Source: Haemophilus sputorum CCUG 13788 (GTDB lineage Bacteria > Pseudomonadota > Gammaproteobacteria > Enterobacterales > Pasteurellaceae). From it: a DNA stretch of 53,943 nucleotides. A program made the translations under genes and the position numbers. Of this stretch, positions 25,594 through 34,765 are shown piece after piece. The notes below the pieces were generated by a model. The model saw only the letters and a list, made by a program, of their open reading frames with translations. It was not told the DNA's origin and did no database searches. Location: positions 1 through 53,943 of the forward strand of contig NZ_AFNK01000036.1 of the NCBI RefSeq assembly GCF_000238795.1, read 5' to 3'. The first letter of the stretch is position 1; every line of letters begins with the position of its first letter.

Positions 25594-28563
25594 TTATTTC
25601 ACTTCATCGTAAAACTTGACTTCAAATCCTTTTTGCAATGCTTCAATGCTTTCAACTTTCTCAAATCCGGCAGGTTGCACTGCTTCTTCCGATTTCGTTT
25701 TTGTCCCTAATGCTTGGCTAATAAAGACTAAACCTTTTTGCTCAATCACCGCATCTCGATAGAATTTCACAATATCTTGATGTGTGAGTGCTTTCACTGC
25801 CTCAATCGTTTTAGCGCGTTGGTTAAAGTCTGGATTATTGCGGGCTAAATCAGACGTAAACTCGCTAAATTCTAAAGCCAGTGATTCAGGCTTACGATCC
25901 AATTTTTCTAGCAAACTCTGTTTATAGCGGTTAAATTCAGCTTCTGTTAAATCTTCTAATTTAGTGAGCGTTTCTTTAAAGAAGCGTTCGTTATGCGCCA
26001 TAATCGCTTTAGGTGAGCTATTCGGGCTTTGTACCATAAAGCGTAATCCTGATGTGGTACCAATATGCGCATCGGTTGCATACACTACATAGCCAAGCTG
26101 TTTATTGGTACGTAAATCATCAAAATACCAACGTCCAATCATATCGCGTAATAATGATGCTCGCGCTCTACCGCTAAATTCTTCATAGCCATTAGCCATC
26201 ATCATGACAATCAGCGCATTATCTTCATTAGGCACATTTTTAATCGCATTTAATTTACGCGTTGAACCTTCTACCGACAAATAACGTGAGCGTGCCAATT
26301 CGCTATTTTGATTTTTTACGATCTTTTCTGCCGCTTGCGCTAATGCTTTTACTTGCGCATCCGTAAAATTCCCGACAGAAAGTAGCGTAAGGCTTGTTGG
26401 AGCATTTAGTAATCTTTCGCGTACTTTTTGAATATCCGCTAGGGTAATTTGTTTGAGCATTTCACGTTGTGCTTGCTCTTCAAAATAAGGATATCCACTG
26501 AAATTGCTAATTGTTTCATTAGCTTGGTTCATACTATTTGCTTTTTTCAAGCCATCTAACCCTTCCAAATAACGCTGCTTCGCTTGCGCTAGGAAAACGT
26601 CATTGAGTTCAAATTCGCTGAAATTACGCAGTTTATCGAGCATCAATTTTGCTAAATGTTGGGTATAACCTTCCGCTTGTAGCGAGAAACCGTTCGTTTT
26701 CCCGCTTACACTGCTTTCCATTCCTGCTACAGAAGCCTGAAAATCCAACTGCGTTTGCGATAATGCATTCATATAATTTAACAATGCGCTCGCCACGGTA
26801 GTTTTGAGATCGTCATTTTTCGGCATAATCCCAAAATTGATTGAGACCCGCGCTTTTGGATCTTGTGGGAAATAGTGGCTTGGCATCGCATAAATTCTAG
26901 TGCCTTTTGCGGTATCGATCATTTTAGGCTTACTGCGATCATCACGCTCAATAAGCGAAAAATCAGTCGCAAAATAAGGATTAAGCGCCGGCAGTTTTAA
27001 CTCAGGGTTTTGACTAAAATCTAACCATTTTGCTTTTTCTGCCTCACTGATTTTGGCGATATGATAACCTGCTTCAAAATAAGGTGTTTTTTGATCCGTT
27101 TTTGCTTGCTCGGAAACGACTAAAATACGCGCATTATCCAATGTCATTTCAGCCAATTTTGCTTCAATTGCTTGCGTATCCATTTTCTCAGCTAAATAAC
27201 TTTCATCTAAAACGTGTTCTAACGGATAAAACAACATTTGTTCAGCAAGCCATTCAATATAATTGCCATCTTTTTCTACTTGCAGATGGGCAAATTCTTG
27301 TTTTAAGCTCTCTTGTAATTCTTTGAAATAACTTTCTTGAATGCCGGCTTTTTTTACTTGCTCAATTTGTTGGAAAATTAACGAAATAATTTTATCTTTC
27401 TCTTTCAAACCTTTTTCGGTTAATGCAACATAAAAAGTAAAATCACCACGGTTTCTTACCGTGTTTGCACTACTACTTGCAGAAATACCACTATCAGAAA
27501 GCCCTTGTTTAATTAAATAATCAGATAAAGTGCCATCCGTATTGTTATTAAACAAATAAGCTAAATACTCACCACTTTTATTGGCAAATTTATCTTCATC
27601 ATTTGGCATATCAAAAGAAACTGCTAATAATTTAGCAGGTTGAATCGGTTTATATTCAATCACAACACCTTTATCTTCCTCACGCAAATAAGGAATATCG
27701 ACTTTAGGTGCGACTAAATGTTTATTTTCCATTTTTCCTAAAGTATTTTCTGCCAGCTTCGCTAATTTCTCAATAGGTTGATTGGAATATAAAACCGCTT
27801 TGGTTAAATTGGCTGAATAATACTTTTTATAGAAATTTTCTAATTCAGTTTGTAATTGACTATTCGGTTTATCCGATAATGTTTCATGATTACCAACAGT
27901 AAATTTTGTGGCAGGATGTGCAGGGTTTACCGTGGCTAAATTGACGCTATTTAATAAATGTCCATCGCTAGATTTCGCACGAATCATTTCTGCATTAACA
28001 GCATTAATTTCTTTTTTCGCATTTTTTTCAGATAATAATGGAAAAGCGAAAGTATCAGCAAAACGTGTTACCGCTTCATCAAACGCATCATGATTCACTT
28101 CAAAATAGTAAGCTGTGCGATAACTTGTCGTTGAGGCATTATTATATCCTCCATTTTTAGTGAGAAAGTTATCTAAACTATTGGTTTCAGGATACTGTTT
28201 AGAGCCCATTAAAATCATATGCTCAAGGTAATGCGCTAAACCTTGTTGCGTATTCGGATCTTCCATTGAGCCAATTGGCACTGCCGTTGCCATAAGCGAT
28301 TTATTCGCCTTTTCATCCGAAATTAACAGCACAATCATTTCATTATTTAACTTAATTGCTTGATAAATTGCTTTATCATTTGGGCTTTTGTTAATTGTGG
28401 TATGAATCAGTGAAAAGCCAGATTGTACAGGCATTGTTGATGCTGCAGCCTGAGAAGCGGTCGGATTTTCAGAAGATTTTGCAAAGACATTTGTACTGCT
28501 GCTTAATACCAAAAGAGAACAAAGAGCCGTAGCCACTGCCCGAGTTAAATAAGATTTTTGCAT
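25594..28563 (-). CDS. ptrA: Protease III (pitrilysin, M16 zinc protease)
   Basis: 989 residues with a signal peptide ending near VFAKS, so it is periplasmic. The inverted zinc motif HYLEH (His111, Glu114, His115) is intact, followed by the distal Glu region EINAVNAEM. The M16 architecture of two homologous halves is present. It degrades small peptides. It starts 9 nt after recC, so the two are co-transcribed, as in E. coli, but recB and recD do not follow. Confidence 0.95.
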   Translation of the reverse strand: MQKSYLTRAVATALCSLLVLSSSTNVFAKSSENPTASQAAASTMPVQSGFSLIHTTINKSPNDKAIYQAIKLNNEMIVLLISDEKANKSLMATAVPIGSMEDPNTQQGLAHYLEHMILMGSKQYPETNSLDNFLTKNGGYNNASTTSYRTAYYFEVNHDAFDEAVTRFADTFAFPLLSEKNAKKEINAVNAEMIRAKSSDGHLLNSVNLATVNPAHPATKFTVGNHETLSDKPNSQLQTELENFYKKYYSANLTKAVLYSNQPIEKLAKLAENTLGKMENKHLVAPKVDIPYLREEDKGVVIEYKPIQPAKLLAVSFDMPNDEDKFANKSGEYLAYLFNNNTDGTLSDYLIKQGLSDSGISASSSANTVRNRGDFTFYVALTEKGLKEKDKIISLIFQQIEQVKKAGIQESYFKELQESLKQEFAHLQVEKDGNYIEWLAEQMLFYPLEHVLDESYLAEKMDTQAIEAKLAEMTLDNARILVVSEQAKTDQKTPYFEAGYHIAKISEAEKAKWLDFSQNPELKLPALNPYFATDFSLIERDDRSKPKMIDTAKGTRIYAMPSHYFPQDPKARVSINFGIMPKNDDLKTTVASALLNYMNALSQTQLDFQASVAGMESSVSGKTNGFSLQAEGYTQHLAKLMLDKLRNFSEFELNDVFLAQAKQRYLEGLDGLKKANSMNQANETISNFSGYPYFEEQAQREMLKQITLADIQKVRERLLNAPTSLTLLSVGNFTDAQVKALAQAAEKIVKNQNSELARSRYLSVEGSTRKLNAIKNVPNEDNALIVMMMANGYEEFSGRARASLLRDMIGRWYFDDLRTNKQLGYVVYATDAHIGTTSGLRFMVQSPNSSPKAIMAHNERFFKETLTKLEDLTEAEFNRYKQSLLEKLDRKPESLALEFSEFTSDLARNNPDFNQRAKTIEAVKALTHQDIVKFYRDAVIEQKGLVFISQALGTKTKSEEAVQPAGFEKVESIEALQKGFEVKFYDEVK

Positions 28564-28572
28564 GCTTTTCCC

Positions 28573-31500
28573 TTAAATAATCTGATGTTCAAACATCGTT
28601 TTAAACCAATTTTCTGTGGTTTGATAAATTTGCTGAGTATTAATCTGTTCTGTTTGTTTTAATACCCGTTTTAAATAAATGCCGTCATTTCTTTCTGTGA
28701 GTTTTTCTAACATTTCTAATGTTGTTTCCTCACCATTTTCTAAATACTCTTCAATTTTCTCAGTCACGACCAATGCAAGCTGGCTTGTAGAAGTGAAATA
28801 ATCTTTTAAATAAATAGCGAGTTGTTGTTTAGCTTGTTCTGGAGAAATAGACCCAAACTTGCAAATAGATAATTCATTTTGCTTTTCTTTATCTAAATAG
28901 TAATAAACAACAGATTCTTTCCGCTCTAATGCCGATAACACTAAATGATAAATCCATAGTTGAATCAAATCTTTATCTCGCAAAGTACCAACCCGCCATA
29001 ATACGATTTTATTGTGATAACGGTGTGGAATAAGCCCTTCTAATTTACATTTAAAATCTAGCCATGGTGTAAAATCCATCTCAACATGAATATTTTCTGG
29101 CAACATGACTAAATATTCAGATAAGGCTTCACGTAATATTGAAACTTTCTGATTTAATGTTCTAGCCGTTAATTCTCCAAAATAAGAAACTGGTAATTGC
29201 CCTTTTAATCTTTCATGCGAAATAAAAGTCTTAAGTTCATCTTCTTGAATTTCAACCAAGGCATTTAAGACGTGGTAATTTTCTAGCGCTGAAAACGAAA
29301 ATGGTTCAGTTTCTGCAATTTCATCTTCCACGTGGTTAAAATAAATACCTAATTTCTGATTAAAATAATGTTTAATTGGCGATTGAACAAAACTAATTAA
29401 ATCATCTAGGTTTATCTGACCAACATCTCGTGCATTGGTTTCTTGGGTATCCATAAATGGCTGTATTTCTGCATGGTTTGCAAACACTTGTAGCCATTCA
29501 TTATCAAAACTCACTTCATTTTTATGGCTAAAATTAGTCATTGGATGATCGGTTATCATCTCAGCTGGCTTGATTTCACCTGATTCGCCCGCTAATTGTT
29601 CTAACAGCTGAGAAACCAAAATAGATGGATAAAGCGGTTCATTTTTGGTTAAGGTATGCCCAATATAGCTAACATAGAAAATGTCTTGAGCGGAAAGCAG
29701 CGCTTCGAGGAACAAATAACGGTCATCATCTCGTCTAGCACGATCGCCTTTTTGTGGCTTAATTTGCATTAAATCAAAACCGTTATGCGTATGCTGACGC
29801 GGGAACTCGCCTTCATTCATGCCTAATAAGCACACCACCTTAAATGGAATTGCCCGCATAGGTAACAGCGTACAGAAATTCACTTTACCGGCTAAAAAGG
29901 TCAAATGACTCTGCGTTTGGTTAAGTCGCTCTTGTAATAATAAATTCAATACTTCGAGGCTAATCGGCGCTGTAAAATGCGCTTGGATAATGCGCGTTTC
30001 AAGCTGATCAATTTCTGTTGCAATACTGCTGAGCGCCATCTGTGCTTCTGCGGTATCTGCATAAAAACGCTGCACAAAATCACGTAGCGCTGCCGCCCAC
30101 ATTTGAATGGAATTTTCTTGATGTAAAAGCGCCGCCCAAGCGGTCAGATTTTGTAAGAAATTTGCTAATTTCCCCACACTTTCGGCACTTAGCCCGTAGC
30201 TTTCATCTAACGCTATCCGCTCTTCCCAGATGCCATTTTCGGCTTTCAAACAGATACCGAGCAGCAATCGTTCAATACCATTTTCCCATGCGTTGTAATT
30301 TTGCCAATTCGGTTGTTCGATATTTAATCCTAAACGTACGCCAGCTGCGTTAATCCAACTTCTTAAACGCGCTAATTCAGTTTCACTTATCGAAAATTTT
30401 TCACGAATCGCAACCACTTCTAGTAAGGAAAAGACGGTTTCGGCGCTGAATTCACTCTCTTTCATGGAGAGTAATTGCAAGAAACTCGCAATAACTGGAT
30501 CAAGCTGGCTCATCCGTTGGTCTGAAATCGTAAACGGAATATAACGACTATCTTCTTTTTTATAGCGAGAAAAGACCGCTTGAATATAAGGCGCATATTG
30601 CTCAATATCCGCTGCCATCACGATAATATCTTTCGGGGAAAGCGCAGGATTTTCCTCAAAATAGCTTAATAGCTGATTATGTAGCACTTCCACTTCTCGC
30701 ATCAAACTATGGCAAGCATGCACTTGGATAGAGCTATCTTTTTCACGAATAACCGCATTTTCATTATTAAGCATCGCATTTTTAATTTGTGCTAATGCGT
30801 GCGTTTCTTCATGTGGCAAAAAGACCTCAATTTGGTTGGGTTCTAGCTCAACTAACTGCGCTAAAAACTCTCGGCCTTGTTTTGCCCACATTGCCAATAA
30901 TTGATTGCCTTGTTGTGCTAATAATGCCTGAAGATCTTCTTCAGAAAGAGACTGTTTTAGCGCAATTTTCTCTACCACACGATCTTCAATATTATCTCCC
31001 CAATACATTTCGCTTGGGTTTAAGAAAAATAAATGCACTTGAATATGTTCACTTAATTTACTTAATACGGCTAATTGACTCGCTGGCAATGAGGAAATCC
31101 CGAAAATAAAAATTCTTTTCGGTAAAAGTAATTTCTCTTCTTCGGTTAAATTATCTAAGCGAGAGAAATATTGTTGTTGTAAATAAGCACGATGTGAGGT
31201 AGTGAAAACTAATTCATCTGTATCTGATTGAATATCTTTTACTAAAGCCAACCATAATTTACCTTGCCAAATAATATTAGTTAATAAGGCATCTGAATCC
31301 GATTCAGTTGAATTAGCTGATGAACGTAATTCATTTAAAATTGTTTGATAGTCTTCTTTTTCCCAAGCCAATAACCAATGTGGACGATAAACTAAATATT
31401 GGTCAAATAAATCTGCAATTTTACTCGAAAGTTGGAATAATTTTAATTGATATGCTGTTGCTGATTTTTCTTCAGATAAATAATGTTTTAAAACTTGGCA

Positions 31501-31821
31501 TTCTGGTTCTGAAAATAAATTAGGAATAATCCGCATCAAGCGCCAAATCATGGTTTGTCTTTCAAAAATATTCTCTTTAGGCAAATGCGGAAATAATAGG
31601 CGATATTGTTGCCATAAAAAACTGGTAGGGAAAGGGAAATCAAACTGGCCAGCAACGCCAAAAGCATCCGCCATTCGCATTTGCAACCATTGAGCCATAC
31701 CTTGGCTTTGCACCAAAATGGTTTCAGGCTCAAACGGATTATCATTGGGTGCCACTTTTTGAACTTCAATTAGCATCTCGCTCAATGGCGATAATTTATT
31801 AGAGTAATAAACCGTAAACAT
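28573..31821 (-). CDS. recC: RecBCD exonuclease V gamma subunit
   Basis: 1082 residues (E. coli 1122). The N-terminus LVQSQGMAQWLQMRMADAFG and the blocks FPFPTSFLWQQYRLLFP, LLGMNEGEFPRQ and RARRDDDRYLFLEALLSAQD are RecC signatures of an inactive helicase-like and nuclease-like fold that recognises Chi and splits the DNA. The start is preceded by GAGGTGGGAAG. It lies 72 nt after comQ, so competence induction may extend into recC, which serves recombination of incoming DNA. Confidence 0.95.
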   Translation of the reverse strand: MFTVYYSNKLSPLSEMLIEVQKVAPNDNPFEPETILVQSQGMAQWLQMRMADAFGVAGQFDFPFPTSFLWQQYRLLFPHLPKENIFERQTMIWRLMRIIPNLFSEPECQVLKHYLSEEKSATAYQLKLFQLSSKIADLFDQYLVYRPHWLLAWEKEDYQTILNELRSSANSTESDSDALLTNIIWQGKLWLALVKDIQSDTDELVFTTSHRAYLQQQYFSRLDNLTEEEKLLLPKRIFIFGISSLPASQLAVLSKLSEHIQVHLFFLNPSEMYWGDNIEDRVVEKIALKQSLSEEDLQALLAQQGNQLLAMWAKQGREFLAQLVELEPNQIEVFLPHEETHALAQIKNAMLNNENAVIREKDSSIQVHACHSLMREVEVLHNQLLSYFEENPALSPKDIIVMAADIEQYAPYIQAVFSRYKKEDSRYIPFTISDQRMSQLDPVIASFLQLLSMKESEFSAETVFSLLEVVAIREKFSISETELARLRSWINAAGVRLGLNIEQPNWQNYNAWENGIERLLLGICLKAENGIWEERIALDESYGLSAESVGKLANFLQNLTAWAALLHQENSIQMWAAALRDFVQRFYADTAEAQMALSSIATEIDQLETRIIQAHFTAPISLEVLNLLLQERLNQTQSHLTFLAGKVNFCTLLPMRAIPFKVVCLLGMNEGEFPRQHTHNGFDLMQIKPQKGDRARRDDDRYLFLEALLSAQDIFYVSYIGHTLTKNEPLYPSILVSQLLEQLAGESGEIKPAEMITDHPMTNFSHKNEVSFDNEWLQVFANHAEIQPFMDTQETNARDVGQINLDDLISFVQSPIKHYFNQKLGIYFNHVEDEIAETEPFSFSALENYHVLNALVEIQEDELKTFISHERLKGQLPVSYFGELTARTLNQKVSILREALSEYLVMLPENIHVEMDFTPWLDFKCKLEGLIPHRYHNKIVLWRVGTLRDKDLIQLWIYHLVLSALERKESVVYYYLDKEKQNELSICKFGSISPEQAKQQLAIYLKDYFTSTSQLALVVTEKIEEYLENGEETTLEMLEKLTERNDGIYLKRVLKQTEQINTQQIYQTTENWFKTMFEHQII

Positions 31822-31893
31822 CTTCCCACCTCATCAAAAAATACGATATGCATTTTGCTTGAATTAACAGGAAGATTCAACGATTAGCGGATG

Positions 31894-32187
31894 CTAAGGT
31901 GTAATTTCAACCTTGCCGAGTGGATAACGCACCTCCACTTTTTCACTCTGGCAAGAAATGGTAAATTTTAGTGAATTTTGCACCGCTTGTTGTTCACATG
32001 ACTTATCTGCAAATTGCAGTGCTAATTGATTTTCTGCAATTTGTAGCGCTTGTTGGCGCTGATAAAGTTGCATCGTATGCCGATTTTGTTGATGCTGCCA
32101 ACCTTGATAACCAAGCAACATTACACTCAACACACCAATCGCAGCCAATATACTGATAAAACTTTCTGCTTGATATAATTTATTCAT
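31894..32187 (-). CDS. comQ: Competence minor pilin-like protein ComQ
   Basis: 97 residues from ATG 32187; the frame extends further upstream inside comP but that part lacks a start of pilin type. A short N-terminal leader is followed by one hydrophobic helix (FISILAAIGVLSVMLLGYQG) and a polar domain with two Cys (SCEQQAVQNSLKFTISCQ). It is assigned as ComQ by size, order and position before recC, matching H. influenzae comNOPQ-recC. It overlaps comP by 8 bp. Confidence 0.75.
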   Translation of the reverse strand: MNKLYQAESFISILAAIGVLSVMLLGYQGWQHQQNRHTMQLYQRQQALQIAENQLALQFADKSCEQQAVQNSLKFTISCQSEKVEVRYPLGKVEITP

Positions 32188-32836
32188 AAGTTGAAAAATA
32201 ATTAGAATAAGGTAAACGTGTCCAATGTGCGTAACGGGCAGCAATATTCTCTACTACCGCACGACTAAATGTTAAATTTCGCTCTTCTCTCAAATTATCA
32301 AAACTAGAATATAAAACACCATAAATCTTTTTTGAGCCTGTAATATCAAAATAATAATCGGTAATAATTATGCCATAAAAGTTTTTTTCTAATTTTTCAT
32401 CAATCGCATTTTTTGCGACTACAATTTTAGGTGTTGAAATCGTCGTTTCTGGCAACTCTGACAAATGAGAAATGAAATAAATTTCTGAACGATAAGTATC
32501 AACATCTAAGTAATGTTTAATATTATCTACTTGAATATATTTTTCTTTAGTGGGTTTAGGATGAATAAAAATACTCTTTTCTTGGCAAGCATATTGGTAA
32601 CTTTCCTCACCTACTTTGATTTTTACAAAAGATTCTTTTTTATCATGACAAACATCCTCTTTATACATTGAGTTTAAGAGGGTAATTCTTCTCGATAAAT
32701 AACGCTCATAATCCATTAAACTGGAAGATTCTAAACCTAACCAACTTTCTTTATGGAGAAAAAGCAATATTAGTAATCCACTTAATAAAATTAACGAAGC
32801 TAATAAACTACTGGCATGAAATAATTGTTTGTTCAT
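32180..32836 (-). CDS. comP: Competence protein ComP (DUF2572-like)
   Basis: 218 residues. One N-terminal hydrophobic helix (SSLLASLILLSGLLILLFL, about residues 9-27) anchors a mostly polar domain with two Cys (VCHDKKES and YACQEK). It has no canonical prepilin Glu5 motif. Position third in the com operon and size match H. influenzae ComP (HI0940). It starts within the ATGA overlap with comO. Probably a PilX-like minor component of the DNA-uptake pseudopilus. Confidence 0.75.
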   Translation of the reverse strand: MNKQLFHASSLLASLILLSGLLILLFLHKESWLGLESSSLMDYERYLSRRITLLNSMYKEDVCHDKKESFVKIKVGEESYQYACQEKSIFIHPKPTKEKYIQVDNIKHYLDVDTYRSEIYFISHLSELPETTISTPKIVVAKNAIDEKLEKNFYGIIITDYYFDITGSKKIYGVLYSSFDNLREERNLTFSRAVVENIAARYAHWTRLPYSNYFSTYE

Positions 32837-33525
32837 GGCATATCTTCCGCATTTAAGATAAACACTTTCGCTTCATTCTCATAACGAATATCTTGATAGC
32901 TTAAGACTAAAGCAATACTAACAAGATTTTTTGCCAGCCACTTAAAGGTTAATTGTTCTACTTTAAAATCAGCTTGCGTAATCAATTTCTGCCACTTTCC
33001 ACTACTACAATTTGTTAATAATTGTTGGCAAAGCTCCCCAGTACAATTTTCTAACTGATTATCTGCATAAAATGAAAGTTCGCCATGCTCCACTTTTACG
33101 CCAAATATTTCTTTCGCTAATTCACTGGTTTGGTTCAGTTCTCCTATTCGACAGGCAGATTTTTTTGTTTTGCGTTTGCCTAAACAGCCATCATGATTCG
33201 CATCATAGAAAAAAATAAAACAGTTCTTATTTGACTCAGCATAGCGTCTGCCTTGATATTCAAACAATTCAAAATTGCTCTGATCTCTGGAGCTTCCCTG
33301 ATAACCCAGATGTTGCAAATGCTGCTGTAAATAATTCAGCAACTGATGCGATTCTTTTTGTAACCACATCAGCCGTTGTTGTTTTTGTAGATTCAGTTGA
33401 AAATCGCTATATAGCTTACTGGCACCTAATAAAATTAAACTAGCAAGGCTTAAGCTCAGTAATAATTCAATCAAGGTAAAAGCGCTAATCCTTACATTGG
33501 CTACGTTTCGCTTTATCAATAACAT
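32833..33525 (-). CDS. comO: Competence minor prepilin ComO
   Basis: 230 residues from ATG 33525, chosen because a strong AAGGAGG lies 8 nt upstream; a longer in-frame form without such a site is rejected. The N-terminus has a type IV prepilin motif, RISAFTLIELLLSLSLASLI, with Glu at the +5 position and Ala rather than Gly before Phe. Several Cys pairs occur in the soluble part. It starts 41 bp inside comN. Confidence 0.82.
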   Translation of the reverse strand: MLLIKRNVANVRISAFTLIELLLSLSLASLILLGASKLYSDFQLNLQKQQRLMWLQKESHQLLNYLQQHLQHLGYQGSSRDQSNFELFEYQGRRYAESNKNCFIFFYDANHDGCLGKRKTKKSACRIGELNQTSELAKEIFGVKVEHGELSFYADNQLENCTGELCQQLLTNCSSGKWQKLITQADFKVEQLTFKWLAKNLVSIALVLSYQDIRYENEAKVFILNAEDMP

Positions 33526-34027
33526 AAGCCCGCCCTCCTTGATATTGTAAAATCTCCATGACACCATGACGGTTAATTTGCAAACATTTTGATTCAAGAT
33601 TGCCAGCACTGCCGTCAATATTAATAAACGTTTTTGGATATAAACTTTTATTTTTTAATAAAATATCAGTATGTTGATTGCGATATAAGAAATAGTCTGT
33701 TTGTAATGAACAAGCGGTCAAATTTAGGCAGTCGCATATCATTTCTTTTCGGTTATTTTTAGGTTTTTCAATCGCAATTAAACACCAGGATTTTTGTTTT
33801 TCATTTTGTGAAATAGTTAAGGAATAACTTCGCTTTTCATAACGGGCTTTGCTTTGAATTTTATAAATAAAGGCTTGGATTTGGTTAATTTCTTGGTTTA
33901 GCGCAGTAATATCTTGTAAATGAAAAGCCACCATCGAAATGAAATAAAGTGCAATTACAGAAATGGCTAGGGTAATAAGCCCTTCAATCAGACTAAAGGC
34001 AGGAAATAATTTAAAATAATGCGACAT
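33485..34027 (-). CDS. comN: Competence minor prepilin ComN
   Basis: 180 residues. The prepilin motif is FPAFSLIEGLITLAISVIAL, again with Ala at -1 and Glu at +5. CDCLNLTAC (about residues 98-106) and the C-terminal Cys resemble H. influenzae ComN. First gene of comNOPQ-recC. The ATG directly follows six T of a terminator-like hairpin, and no Shine-Dalgarno sequence is visible at normal distance. A competence CRP-S site lies about 80 bp upstream. In H. influenzae this operon needs CRP and Sxy. Confidence 0.85.
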   Translation of the reverse strand: MSHYFKLFPAFSLIEGLITLAISVIALYFISMVAFHLQDITALNQEINQIQAFIYKIQSKARYEKRSYSLTISQNEKQKSWCLIAIEKPKNNRKEMICDCLNLTACSLQTDYFLYRNQHTDILLKNKSLYPKTFINIDGSAGNLESKCLQINRHGVMEILQYQGGRAYVIDKAKRSQCKD

Positions 34028-34068
34028 AAAAAACGGTTCATCTTCTTTTAGCAGAATATGAACCGTTT
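34026..34068 (-). terminator. Terminator of fabA immediately before comN
   Basis: 11-bp perfect arms (34058-34068 with 34031-34041), a 16-nt loop and six T on the minus strand. The comN ATG begins directly after the T run. Transcripts from the predicted comN promoter would start at or inside the hairpin, lacking all or nearly all of its first arm. Confidence 0.8.
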
Positions 34069-34097
34069 ATAAAAATCTGTAAATCAATCGAAAGCGA

Positions 34098-34119
34098 TTA
34101 TTCGATCAAGATCGCAAAA
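34098..34119 (-). promoter_or_regulatory. Competence regulatory element (CRP-S/CRE) of comNOPQ-recC
   Basis: On the minus strand the 22-mer reads TTTTGCGATCTTGATCGA plus ATAA. The Pasteurellaceae CRP-S consensus is TTTTGCGATC-NN-GATCGCAAAA; only two positions differ. The TGCGA core (not TGTGA) marks a Sxy-dependent site. The centre is about 62 bp before a TATTCT -10-like box (start near 34047), and about 50 bp before the start implied by an alternative TATAAA. Confidence 0.85.
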
Positions 34120-34123
34120 ATAA

Positions 34124-34654
34124 TTAGAAGGCAGAAGTATCTTGGAATAAACCTACTTTTAAGTCGGTTGCAGTGTAAATCACGCGGCCATCTACTTCTA
34201 CTTCACCATCAGCTAAACCCATCACTAATTTGCGATTGATCACACGTTTCATATGAATGCGATAAACCACTTTTTTTGCCGTTGGTAAAATTTGACCTGT
34301 AAATTTCACTTCGCCCACGCCTAACGCACGACCTTTACCTTTACCACCAATCCATCCAAGGAAGAAACCGACTAATTGCCACATTGCATCAAGCCCTAAA
34401 CAGCCCGGCATGACGGGATCACCAATAAAGTGGCAAGCAAAGAATGGAAGATCTGGATGGATATCTAATTCTGCTTCAATGTAACCTTTATCAAATAAAC
34501 CACCGTTTTCAGTCATGAGGTTAATTCTATCCATCATAAGCATGGTTGGCGCAGGTAATTGCGGGCCTTCTTTACCGAATAACTCTCCTCGACCAGAGGC
34601 TAATAAGTCTTCGTAAGTATAGCTAGATTTGATGTTTGGTGTACAACTGTTCAT
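34124..34654 (-). CDS. fabA: 3-hydroxydecanoyl-ACP dehydratase/isomerase
   Basis: 176 residues. The active-site block [20 protein letters not shown] carries His75 and Asp89. The length and sequence follow E. coli FabA. It dehydrates 3-hydroxydecanoyl-ACP and isomerises the product, the branch point to unsaturated fatty acids. It follows the Lon-like gene on the same strand, the conserved matP-ycbZ-fabA neighbourhood. A hairpin with T-tract lies between the two. Confidence 0.96.
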   Translation of the reverse strand: MNSCTPNIKSSYTYEDLLASGRGELFGKEGPQLPAPTMLMMDRINLMTENGGLFDKGYIEAELDIHPDLPFFACHFIGDPVMPGCLGLDAMWQLVGFFLGWIGGKGKGRALGVGEVKFTGQILPTAKKVVYRIHMKRVINRKLVMGLADGEVEVDGRVIYTATDLKVGLFQDTSAF

Positions 34655-34672
34655 TTTTTAGAATCCTATTTA

Positions 34673-34729
34673 AAGAAAAAAAGCCTGTTATCACAGCGCT
34701 CAGAATTAACTGGCATAGTACAGGCTTTT
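34673..34729 (-). terminator. Terminator-like long hairpin between ycbZ and fabA
   Basis: AAAAGCCTGT pairs with ACAGGCTTTT (34720-34729 with 34679-34688) around a 31-nt loop, followed by further T on the minus strand. It probably separates ycbZ transcription from fabA, or attenuates it. Confidence 0.65.
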
Positions 34730-34765
34730 AAATTAGTGAACAACTGTTAGCTGAAATTATTCTAA

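Noticed and set aside
27084-27326. Plus-strand frame within ptrA
   Set aside because: Shadow of the M16 protease gene; composition unlike a real gene.
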